A DNA stretch of 23,324 nt from Candidatus Mcinerneyibacterium aminivorans (lineage in GTDB: Bacteria > Macinerneyibacteriota > Macinerneyibacteria > Macinerneyibacteriales > Macinerneyibacteriaceae): NCBI GenBank assembly GCA_008086245.1, contig VSIX01000010.1, positions 1 to 23,324 of the forward strand, written 5' to 3'. This document shows, in pieces, positions 5,267 to 12,977 of this stretch (within the stretch, counting starts at the first letter, position 1; each line of letters begins with the position of its first letter). Position numbers and translations under genes: made by a program. The notes below the pieces were generated by a model, which saw nothing but the letters and a program-made list of their open reading frames with translations, did not search any database and was not told the origin of the DNA.

Positions 5267-7165
5267 TTAATCCCCCACCACATAATTATATATTTTTGAT
5301 TTTTCAAAGGAAACATTTTCGCAGTTTTTATTCATATACAGCATGTTATCCAGCCTAAATATAATTCCAAGTTCCTCAAAGACTTTTATTATAAAATCGA
5401 TATACAGTTTACTCGAACTGCTTTTTTCAAAAAGTTCTTTCCTGCTCATTTTCCTGTTATTCTTAATTAAATTATAAACATGAACAAAATTTTTCCTTTC
5501 AATATTCGCAATTTTTTTAATATGGTTTCTAATATCTTTAACATTTACCTGAAGAGATTCTTCATTTCTATAATTGTTTATTTCCAGATAACCAATTATA
5601 TCAATATTATCTATTATATAATCCTTGTATTCCCCCATATTGAAACATATGGCATTAATGTATCCGGACCCATTATTAAAGCTAAATTTTAAATGATTTC
5701 CCCCAACTATTTTGGGTTCATTTATTTGTACAGAGTTCAATTCATAAAGAGGTTTCGGATTTTGATATCCAAAAGGTTTTAATCTATTAACATCCTTAAT
5801 CAATTTTTTGGAAATATCGCCGGGATTAATTTTTGAATCAATTTTTATTTTTGGAATTAAATCATAACCTTCAACTTCATTTTTTATTTTTTTATTCAAT
5901 TTTTTCCTCAATTCAGAAATATTACTATTCTTAATGGAAAAACCTACTGCCTGGCGGTGGCCTCCAAGATTTTCAAATAAATTTTTAAACTCATTTGTGA
6001 TTTTATATAGATCGATACCGCCGATACTTCTACCAGAACCTCTAGCAGTTTCGTTTTCCCCTTTTGATATCAAAAGGACCGGACGATGATATTTTTCTGC
6101 TATTCTAGAAGCTACGATCCCTATCACGCCGGGATGCCATTCTTTTTCTCCCAGAATTAATATATAAGTATGGTTAAGGTCCATTTTTTTTATTTTTTTC
6201 CGCGCTTCATAATATATTTGTTTTTCAATATCTTTTCGTTTATTATTTTTCTCTTCAATTATATCAATCCATTCACTGATTTCATCTGTCTTTTCCTCTA
6301 CAAAAAGTTTTACAATTTTATTAGCATCTGCAAGACGGCCAACTGAGTTAATCCTGGGACCAATTATAAAACTTATATGGGCGGGTTTAATTTCATTTTT
6401 ATTTAAATTCACTTTTTTTATTAATTCTATCAGCACCTTATTATTAATATTTTTCAGCCCATTCTTTACTATTATTCTATTTTCATCCAAAAGGGGAACG
6501 ATATCGGCAACTGTTCCCACAGCCACAAGATCAAGCAAATCCTCCAAATTGGAATCTGTCAAAGCACAGGCCAGCTTATAGGCAACTCCAGCACCTGCTA
6601 ATTCTTTATATTTATAATCATCTATTTTTGGATTTAAAATTGCATCTGCTTTTGGAAGTTCTTTCCCGGGCAAATGATGATCTGTTATAATTACCCGTTT
6701 ATTTTTATTTTTTAAATATTTTGTTTCTTCCAGAGAAGTAATTCCACAATCTACAGTAATAATTAAATCAAATTTGTCTATTCTATTTTGCAGGATTTCG
6801 AGATTTAACCCGTAACCATCATCAACCCGGTTGGGTATTAGCCAATCAACCTCCGCATTCAATCTTTTAAGCACCTTTACCAGCAGAGAAGTACCCGTAA
6901 TACCATCAACATCGTAATCTCCATATATTAAAATGTTTTTTTCATTCTCAATATGACTTTGTATAATTTTAATTGCCCTGCTCATATCAGCAAACTCATA
7001 GGGGGAGTAAAGATATTTTAAGTGAGGATTCAGGTACTTTTTAATTTCTGATTCACTGACCCTGTTTAAAACTATTTTCGCTACAGATGGGTTGAGATTA
7101 TATTTTTCTGCTACCTTTTTTACATTAGTTTTTTGAGTATTTTTTGGAGTCCATATATATTTCAT
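5267..7165 (-). CDS. recJ: Single-strand DNA exonuclease RecJ
   Basis: RecJ degrades single-stranded DNA from the 5' end in recombination, base-excision and mismatch repair. This 632-residue protein carries the DHH-phosphoesterase motifs in order: DYDVDG (83-88), VDCG (138-141), DHH (162-164) and VADIVP (219-224). The RecJ core GPRINSVGR (269-277) follows, then the DHHA1 domain with WHPGVIG (343-349), GSGRS (376-380) and GGHRQAVGF (401-409), and an OB-type region (about 435-540). The last 90 residues look like a small helical domain. All catalytic aspartates and histidines are intact. The start overlaps the DUF456 stop by 4 bases (ATGA), and archease follows after one base. Confidence 0.95.
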   Translation of the reverse strand: MKYIWTPKNTQKTNVKKVAEKYNLNPSVAKIVLNRVSESEIKKYLNPHLKYLYSPYEFADMSRAIKIIQSHIENEKNILIYGDYDVDGITGTSLLVKVLKRLNAEVDWLIPNRVDDGYGLNLEILQNRIDKFDLIITVDCGITSLEETKYLKNKNKRVIITDHHLPGKELPKADAILNPKIDDYKYKELAGAGVAYKLACALTDSNLEDLLDLVAVGTVADIVPLLDENRIIVKNGLKNINNKVLIELIKKVNLNKNEIKPAHISFIIGPRINSVGRLADANKIVKLFVEEKTDEISEWIDIIEEKNNKRKDIEKQIYYEARKKIKKMDLNHTYILILGEKEWHPGVIGIVASRIAEKYHRPVLLISKGENETARGSGRSIGGIDLYKITNEFKNLFENLGGHRQAVGFSIKNSNISELRKKLNKKIKNEVEGYDLIPKIKIDSKINPGDISKKLIKDVNRLKPFGYQNPKPLYELNSVQINEPKIVGGNHLKFSFNNGSGYINAICFNMGEYKDYIIDNIDIIGYLEINNYRNEESLQVNVKDIRNHIKKIANIERKNFVHVYNLIKNNRKMSRKELFEKSSSSKLYIDFIIKVFEELGIIFRLDNMLYMNKNCENVSFEKSKIYNYVVGD

Positions 7166-7671
7166 AAAAAGAACCTAATAAAAACAAATAGAAATATTCC
7201 AAATCCGACAATATATTTAAATGATATTGCTACTGTTCGGCCGACTACTGCGCCATATCCGGCCTTAAGACTTTCTTTCATATGTTTTTTAACAAAAAAA
7301 TATTCCAGAAATATTGTACCCAAAAACATTCCAGCAAAAGCTCCTATCAGACTTCCTATAAAGGGAAAAATAGCGGATCCTATTATTGCTCCCAGAATAG
7401 TACCTATAATAGCACCGAACAAACCTTTTTTGGATGAACCATATTTCCTGGCTCCCCATATCCCGCTTACATAATCTATAACTTCGCACAATATTGATAG
7501 AAAAAGAAGAATAATAAAATGCCAGAACGAGAAAGTATTGGAAGAATCAAGTAGATAATAGAATAAAACTATAAAAGAAGCTATAAAATTCCCAGGGATA
7601 CCAACCGGCAGGAGGAGAACTCCCGCCAGTATTATTACTAAAAGAAATACCTTTAAAAGTATAATTAACAT
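7162..7671 (-). CDS. DUF456 family inner-membrane protein
   Basis: This 169-residue protein has an N-terminal hydrophobic pair of helices (5-42, containing GIPGNF typical of the family), a third helix with the acidic ILCEVIDYVSG turn (about 60-70), the signature GARKYGSSKKGLFGA (73-87), and a long glycine-rich helical stretch (84-127) with small-residue spacing like glycine zippers. It ends in one more helix. DUF456 proteins are widespread and of unknown function. The ATG lies 3 bases after the secF stop with no good ribosome site, so it probably relies on coupling to secF translation; its own stop overlaps recJ by 4 bases. Confidence 0.82.
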   Translation of the reverse strand: MLIILLKVFLLVIILAGVLLLPVGIPGNFIASFIVLFYYLLDSSNTFSFWHFIILLFLSILCEVIDYVSGIWGARKYGSSKKGLFGAIIGTILGAIIGSAIFPFIGSLIGAFAGMFLGTIFLEYFFVKKHMKESLKAGYGAVVGRTVAISFKYIVGFGIFLFVFIRFFL

Positions 7672-7674
7672 AAA

Positions 7675-8565
7675 TTAATTGTCTGAAACCTTTAAATGAG
7701 CTTCTATCAAAACCGGGCTGGATATAAACACTGAGGAGTATGTTCCAACAACTACTCCTACAAGCAATGCAAAGGAGAAGTTTCTAAGTATCTGTCCTCC
7801 AGCCAGATATAAAACAATAATTACCATCAGAGTTGTTAAAGAAGTAATTATTGTACGGCTTAAGGAATTATTAATAGCCTTATTTACCGTAGTTTCATAA
7901 TGCTCATCGCTTCTCGGTCTTTCCGTTCTCATATATTCCCTAATTCTATCAAATACAACTATCGTATCGTTTAAAGAGTATCCTATAACCATTAATATGG
8001 CAGCTAGAACAGACCTATCAAATTCAAACTGAAATACTGCAAAAGCACCCAGTGTAATTAAAACATCATGTAATAGTGCCAGAATAGCTCCGATAGAATA
8101 TTTGAACTGAAATCTCCAGGATACATAAATAAGAATTCCGATTAAGGCTATTATTATCGCATACAGCGAATTCTTCTGCAGGTCTTTACCCACACTCGGT
8201 CCAACTTTTTCCTCGCTTTCAAGGTTTATATTTGAATATTTACCATTTATGTAGTTTTTCAAACGGCTGAGATCTTTTCCCTGTTCAATTTTTATTAGTA
8301 GATCTTTTGGAGAACCATATCTCTGGATGATTGCCCCCGAGTAACCTGCTTCATTAAGTTCTTTTCTAATTTGATTTATTTTGACTTCCTGCTTAAATTT
8401 ATAATGAAGAGTAGCACCACCTTCAAAGTCTATACCCAGATTAAATCCTCCATTTATTAAATAAAACACAATACCTATAATTATTAATATAATTGAAAAA
8501 ACAAAGCCTATTCTTCTACGCTTTTTTGTTACAAATTTATAATTGGTATCAACTAAAAATTGCAT
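7675..8565 (-). CDS. secF: Protein translocase subunit SecF
   Basis: SecF with SecD uses the proton-motive force to help complete protein export through SecYEG. The 296-residue product has one N-terminal membrane helix (20-38), a periplasmic domain opening with NLGIDFEGGATL (42-53), the VGPSVGKDL motif (121-129), then five more helices including GYSLNDTIVVFDRIRE (195-210) and SLSRTIITSLTTL (234-246). The ATG at 8565 is preferred because GGAGAAGG ends 8 bases before it; a GTG three codons upstream is possible but sits against the ribosome site. It starts 18 bases after the secD stop, so the two are co-transcribed and separate rather than fused. Confidence 0.96.
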   Translation of the reverse strand: MQFLVDTNYKFVTKKRRRIGFVFSIILIIIGIVFYLINGGFNLGIDFEGGATLHYKFKQEVKINQIRKELNEAGYSGAIIQRYGSPKDLLIKIEQGKDLSRLKNYINGKYSNINLESEEKVGPSVGKDLQKNSLYAIIIALIGILIYVSWRFQFKYSIGAILALLHDVLITLGAFAVFQFEFDRSVLAAILMVIGYSLNDTIVVFDRIREYMRTERPRSDEHYETTVNKAINNSLSRTIITSLTTLMVIIVLYLAGGQILRNFSFALLVGVVVGTYSSVFISSPVLIEAHLKVSDN

Positions 8566-8583
8566 ATCAATCACCTTCTCCGT

Positions 8584-10035
8584 CTAAATGCTCAATTTTT
8601 GTATGTTTTTGTGGGTCAAAACAGTTTGATAGATAACTCTTGAAACAAACAGTGCCGTAAACATACTTGCTGCAATACCTATCATTAATGTAACTGCAAA
8701 ACCTCTTATCGGTCCTGATCCAAAATTATAAAGAACAATTGCTGTAATGATTGTAGTAACATTTGCATCTAATATTGTAACAAATGCTCTATCAAATCCA
8801 TTTGATATTGCTCTGGATACACTTCTACCCATTCTTGATTCTTCTCTTATTCTCTCAAAGATTAGAACATTGACATCCACCGACATACCTATTGTTAAAA
8901 GAATACCAGCAATACCGGGTAGAGTTAAGGTAGCATTAAACATAACCAAAATTCCTAAAATTATTATCAAATTAAAAATTAATGCAATATCAGCTACTAC
9001 TCCACTCCATTTATAATAAATTACCATAAATATTACAACTAAAATAAATCCAATGGCTATACTCAGCATTCCCTTGTTTACAGAATCCTGCCCCAGAGAA
9101 GCACCAACAGTTCTTTTATAACCGGTTTCAAGTGGCACCGGTAATGCTCCTGTTTTTAAAACAAGTGCAAGATTTCTTGCTTCTGTAGTTGAGAAATCTC
9201 CCTCTATTATTGCACTTCCGTTTGGAATTCTTTGATTTATTCGGGGAGCCGATTGTACGACATCATCCAGAACAATTGCCAGCTGCCTTCCTGTATATTC
9301 TCCGGTCACCCTGGCAAATTTTCTTGCACCCTCTGGATTAAATTTAATACTCACAACATATTGGCCCTTTTGAGTGGTAACAAAAGCATCTTTTAAGGAA
9401 TCCCCTTCAACTACAATATCATTTCGGAGAACATAAGGAAGTTTGCCATCAGCATCTATTTCCTTTTCCACATTTTGATATCTTATTTCGAGAGATTTAG
9501 GTAAAGAATCCTCTTTCACATTACCATTATCATCTAAATATTCTTTCTTTATTTTTCTATCAGGAATTTCACTATCCTTAATTGTTTCCACATAATTGCT
9601 CTGATTCTCAGCAACCAGCTTAAACTCAAGATAAGCTGTTTTCCCGACTGCTTCAGCAACTTCACTTGGGTTTTTGATACCTGCGAGTTCTACTACAATA
9701 CGATTATCTCCCTGTCTTCTTATAACAGGTTCAGCAACTCCAAATTTATCCACCCTGTTACGTATTTTTTTTAGGGCCCTATCCATAGCATCCGTCAAAT
9801 CCTGTTTTTTAAACTCTCCGCCTCTTTCTTCAATTTTTTTCTTTAACTGATCAACATCTGCTATGAAAACAACATGGGTTCCCCCCTGTAAATCAAGTCC
9901 TAAATTGACTTTATGGGGAAGCCATTTTTTCAGCTTCGTATTATCAATCACTCCGGTAGAAGGTAAAGCTGTAAAAAACATAACAAGAAATATAAATATA
10001 ATTACCATCCATTTCCATCTTTCAACTCTTTTCAT
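8584..10035 (-). CDS. secD: Protein translocase subunit SecD
   Basis: The 483-residue protein has a first membrane helix at 9-24, the periplasmic P1 region beginning NLGLDLQGGTHVVF (44-57), a second part with RQLAIVLDDVVQSAPRI (250-266), and a C-terminal five-helix bundle. The bundle includes GASLGQDSV (311-319), the TLPGIAGILLTIGMSVDVNV segment (371-390) followed by LIFERIREE, and GSGPIRGFAVTL (439-450), all classic SecD motifs. The length suits the shorter SecD type without the large insertion of enterobacteria. GGAG lies about 8 bases before the ATG. No yajC gene is upstream; an unrelated outer-membrane protein gene is. Confidence 0.97.
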   Translation of the reverse strand: MKRVERWKWMVIIFIFLVMFFTALPSTGVIDNTKLKKWLPHKVNLGLDLQGGTHVVFIADVDQLKKKIEERGGEFKKQDLTDAMDRALKKIRNRVDKFGVAEPVIRRQGDNRIVVELAGIKNPSEVAEAVGKTAYLEFKLVAENQSNYVETIKDSEIPDRKIKKEYLDDNGNVKEDSLPKSLEIRYQNVEKEIDADGKLPYVLRNDIVVEGDSLKDAFVTTQKGQYVVSIKFNPEGARKFARVTGEYTGRQLAIVLDDVVQSAPRINQRIPNGSAIIEGDFSTTEARNLALVLKTGALPVPLETGYKRTVGASLGQDSVNKGMLSIAIGFILVVIFMVIYYKWSGVVADIALIFNLIIILGILVMFNATLTLPGIAGILLTIGMSVDVNVLIFERIREESRMGRSVSRAISNGFDRAFVTILDANVTTIITAIVLYNFGSGPIRGFAVTLMIGIAASMFTALFVSRVIYQTVLTHKNIQKLSI

Positions 10036-10072
10036 TTTTTTCCACTCCTTTATTTAATTATTTTTCCTCTTG

Positions 10073-10100
10073 ATTTTAGCAATTTCATCAACTCTTTCAA
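10073..10100 (-). promoter_or_regulatory. Possible secD promoter
   Basis: In the 73-base gap before secD, minus-strand TTGAAA (10100-10095), a 16-base spacer and TAAAAT (10078-10073) make a reasonable sigma-70-like site. In such AT-rich DNA this could be chance, and the small gap also allows read-through from upstream. Confidence 0.35.
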
Positions 10101-10108
10101 GTAAATTT

Positions 10109-11383
10109 TCAATTATATAAAAAAAGATTAAATCCAAATTGGATTTCTCTATCATTTTCATTAATACTGTAATGATGAATTGTATCATTAAGCAAATTTT
10201 TTATCTTCACAAATATTCTGCCGCCCTTTAAATCTACAGAAAAATAAGCATCGTAAAAATCTGAACCGATTAAATTCATGCTTTCGGTTAAAAATTTATA
10301 TTGTAACAGCAATGTTAATTTTAAATCGTTTTGAAATAAATATTTTTCATATAATAAAGAATTGACTAAAATGTCATTGAAATAATTTTCTAGGAAAATA
10401 TCCCCTTCGGTTATAAAACATAAATTCGATAATATTTCTAATTTATAGCTGTACTTCAAACCATAAATTATTTTATCTTCTATATTTGTGTTTGAATTTA
10501 TTTGTTTTTCTATATAACGGGCATAAATATTAATATAATCATTATTATATCCCGCTTCATAGTAATTATTTTGATTACTTTCAATCCAGTCATAGCCGCT
10601 TTCCTTTTCAAAATAAATTTTATTTTTATAATTTATATTAAATTCAGTATCATAGATTTCATAATAATAAAAAGGTTTTATACTGTAGTTTAATGAAGCA
10701 AGAGAACCTCTTTTTTCAAAAAACAATTTCCATTTGGGGGAATTAAACAGTAAAGAAGTCCCGATAGAATAATTAGTATAATCAATTTCTGCTTTAAAAA
10801 GCTGCTCCCTTTTATTAACGATATTTTCTTCAATTAATTCCCTTTTTATAAAAAATGAAAAATCTTTCTCCGAGTATCGATAGGTAAGAAAGGAATACAT
10901 TTTGAACTGCTCAATTTCAGAAGGAAGAAGATTGTTCTTGGTTAAAAAAAATTTAATATCATGATTTTTATTTGATAATTCAACAAAATAATTTTTCCCC
11001 TCCCAGTGTTTATCATTATATCGGTAGTGGTTATAAAAATTGGTAAATACAGATAAATTTTTTTTATTTACCTGAAAGAGATATGACTGATATTCTTTTC
11101 CCTGAACAGCTTTTAAAACACTATTATCCAGAATATTGCTGTTTAGCAGGGGGAAAATTCTAATTTTTTTTCTATTATGCAGAATATTATATGCATCAAT
11201 ATCAAAAAAATTTAGTCCAGAATAATCCTTATAGAGCTCCATTTTGATATTTTTGAAATAATAATTATCCAGAGCTCTATTGTATAAATAAGAGGTATTC
11301 TCTCCTTTTAAAAAAATATTTATAGGGAAAATCCCGCTTTTAAAAAAGATTAAAACGATTAAGAAAATCAGATACTTTTTCAT
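10109..11383 (-). CDS. Predicted outer-membrane beta-barrel protein
   Basis: I do not recognise a named family. From the ATG at 11383 the product is 424 residues. It opens with a signal peptide (MKKYLIFLIVLIFFKSGIFP, 1-20). The rest is very rich in Tyr, Phe, Asn, Lys and Asp, with many alternating polar/aromatic strands such as YFVELSNKNHDIKFFLTK, as expected of a transmembrane barrel. The last 50 residues (a YFSVDLKGGRIFVKIKNLLN segment, then QFGFNLFLYN) recall the end of TonB-dependent-receptor-type barrels, where a strand, a VKIxNLL turn and a final aromatic strand occur, but no plug domain is seen and the length is too short for such a receptor. The gene overlaps the PHP gene by 44 bases and has no good ribosome site at the ATG. 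Confidence 0.6.
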   Translation of the reverse strand: MKKYLIFLIVLIFFKSGIFPINIFLKGENTSYLYNRALDNYYFKNIKMELYKDYSGLNFFDIDAYNILHNRKKIRIFPLLNSNILDNSVLKAVQGKEYQSYLFQVNKKNLSVFTNFYNHYRYNDKHWEGKNYFVELSNKNHDIKFFLTKNNLLPSEIEQFKMYSFLTYRYSEKDFSFFIKRELIEENIVNKREQLFKAEIDYTNYSIGTSLLFNSPKWKLFFEKRGSLASLNYSIKPFYYYEIYDTEFNINYKNKIYFEKESGYDWIESNQNNYYEAGYNNDYINIYARYIEKQINSNTNIEDKIIYGLKYSYKLEILSNLCFITEGDIFLENYFNDILVNSLLYEKYLFQNDLKLTLLLQYKFLTESMNLIGSDFYDAYFSVDLKGGRIFVKIKNLLNDTIHHYSINENDREIQFGFNLFLYN

Positions 11384-12140
11384 TTTTAAGTTTGAAATTA
11401 TATTCCCCCTTGTGAAAATCACTACCACCTACAGGTAGAATATTATATTTTTCAGTAAGATTCAAGTAAAAATCGATTATAACCGCATCATGAAATGGAT
11501 AGTATACCTCTATTCCGTTCATGCCTCTCTCCGCCAGTTCCTTGATAATTTCATCTTTTTTAGTGATCTGAGGATGGGCTAGTGCAACAATTTTGCATTC
11601 ATTTTTTAAGAGCTGAAACCCCTCAAAAACATTATACTGCTTTACCGGTTCATAAAGCATTTTATTTTCGCCCAGATATTTATTGTATGCATGCTGCTTA
11701 TTTCTACAGGCACGTTCCTTTATGAGTATCTCTGCCATTTTATTTCTTCCAAGCTGATCTTTTTTATAATTCAGGTTATACTTTTTCTTGTAATTTTTAT
11801 TTGATAAAAGGTTTATTTTTTTGGCTTTAAATAACATTCTTTCAAATCTCTCAACTCTTTCTTTTTGAATTTTACGGGAGATTTTTAGCAATTTTTTATT
11901 ACGGCTTTTATAGCCATAACCGAGCAAATGAATTTCGCTTTCACCGTAAAATGTAGAAAGTTCTATTCCATTTATATTTTTTATTTTCTTAAACTTATAA
12001 TCCGAACTCTGTATATCATCGTGATCGGTTATAGATATATATTTCACATTGTTTTCTAAACAAATTTCTTCAATTTCACCACAGGAATAAGCTCCATCTG
12101 AATAACTAGAATGTATATGAAAATCAACAAAAAAAGACAT
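11340..12140 (-). CDS. PHP-domain phosphoesterase (TrpH/RNase AM-like)
   Basis: The 266-residue protein has a full set of PHP metal-site motifs: His8 and His10 in DFHIHSSYSDG with Asp15, ITDHD (37-41), GIE (58-60), HLLGYG (71-76), AHP (188-190) and GGSDFH (238-243). Members of this subfamily (TrpH/YciV) remove phosphate from 3',5'-bisphosphonucleotides or act as 5'-to-3' exonucleases on short RNA, using three metal ions; which reaction applies is not clear from sequence. The central region (80-165) is unusually lysine-rich. Its ATG overlaps the ATPase stop by one base (TAATG) with no ribosome site, implying coupling. Its link to the adjacent ATPase and pilus-type genes is unexplained. Confidence 0.87.
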   Translation of the reverse strand: MSFFVDFHIHSSYSDGAYSCGEIEEICLENNVKYISITDHDDIQSSDYKFKKIKNINGIELSTFYGESEIHLLGYGYKSRNKKLLKISRKIQKERVERFERMLFKAKKINLLSNKNYKKKYNLNYKKDQLGRNKMAEILIKERACRNKQHAYNKYLGENKMLYEPVKQYNVFEGFQLLKNECKIVALAHPQITKKDEIIKELAERGMNGIEVYYPFHDAVIIDFYLNLTEKYNILPVGGSDFHKGEYNFKLKNEKVSDFLNRFNLF

Positions 12141-12964
12141 TATCTGGCGGAGGTGACTAACCCTAAATCCACTACGGTGTTATCTATTATTTTTTTATCA
12201 ATCAGTTTTTTCCCTTCAATATATCCTTCCAGAAGGGCATTATCAGCTATTGTATTTACAATTCTGGGGATCCCACCTGAATATTCATAAATCATATCAA
12301 TAGACTCATCTGTAAATATTTTTTCATCGGCCCCTGCCACATTTAACCTGTGATTAATATAATCAACTGTTGTACTTTTATTCATCGGGTTCAAGCTTAC
12401 CGATATAGCTATTCTCTGTGCAAGAGGCATATCCATTTTAATATTTTCTACTAATTCGGGCAAACCGAACATTACAAAATTTATCAGTTTCCCTTTTTTA
12501 TTCTCAAAATTAAGAAGCCCCCTTATTTCCTCAAAAAACTCTTTGTTTCTTATCATATTAGCTTCATCAATTAGCACAACGGGTATTTTACCTTCACCGT
12601 TAATTTTTACTAATTTCCTGTAAAGCAGTACCAGCAGGTTTTTTTTATCCTCATAATCGGTTTCAACACCAAATTGAAGAAGCAGCTTTTTCAAAAACCA
12701 TTTTGGGGAAACCTCACTATGAACCATTACAATAAGGGAGGATACAAAATATCTATTGTCAAGTGATTCAAGAAGTTTTCTGCTTAACATAGTCTTTCCA
12801 CTCCCAATATTACCGGTAATAACAGCCAGACCCATTTTTCTTTTTAAAGCATGTAAAATTTTTAATATTGCTTTTTCTGATTGAGGGGTACGATAAAAAA
12901 ACCTCTCATCGGGATTGTTAAAAAATGGTGGCTCGTTTAAATCATAGAAATTTTCATAGCTCAT
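12140..12964 (-). CDS. ExeA/GspA-type AAA ATPase
   Basis: The 274-residue protein matches the ExeA-type ATPases: the N-terminal FYDLNEPPFFNNPDERFFY segment (6-24), Walker A GNIGSGKT (51-58), Walker B VVLIDEA (129-135), a sensor-1-like FVMFGLPEL (163-171), a likely arginine finger in LAQRIA (Arg184), and the C-terminal helical lid with GGIPRIVNTIADNALLEGY. In Aeromonas ExeA works with ExeB to insert the type II secretin through the peptidoglycan; related ATPases accompany type IV pilus genes and transposons (TniB). No membrane or peptidoglycan-binding domain follows the ATPase here, so it is a short form. AAAGGA precedes the ATG, 13 bases after the TPR gene. No transposase lies nearby, which argues against a TniB role. 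Confidence 0.88.
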   Translation of the reverse strand: MSYENFYDLNEPPFFNNPDERFFYRTPQSEKAILKILHALKRKMGLAVITGNIGSGKTMLSRKLLESLDNRYFVSSLIVMVHSEVSPKWFLKKLLLQFGVETDYEDKKNLLVLLYRKLVKINGEGKIPVVLIDEANMIRNKEFFEEIRGLLNFENKKGKLINFVMFGLPELVENIKMDMPLAQRIAISVSLNPMNKSTTVDYINHRLNVAGADEKIFTDESIDMIYEYSGGIPRIVNTIADNALLEGYIEGKKLIDKKIIDNTVVDLGLVTSAR

Positions 12965-12977
12965 AAAGTTCCTTTAA

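Noticed and set aside
10109-11383. TonB-dependent receptor
   Set aside because: The last strands look similar, but the protein is too short and no plug domain or TonB box is seen.
12140-12964. TniB-like transposition ATPase
   Set aside because: The sequence would fit the superfamily, but no transposase, TniQ or element ends are nearby and the gene sits in a pilus-type operon.
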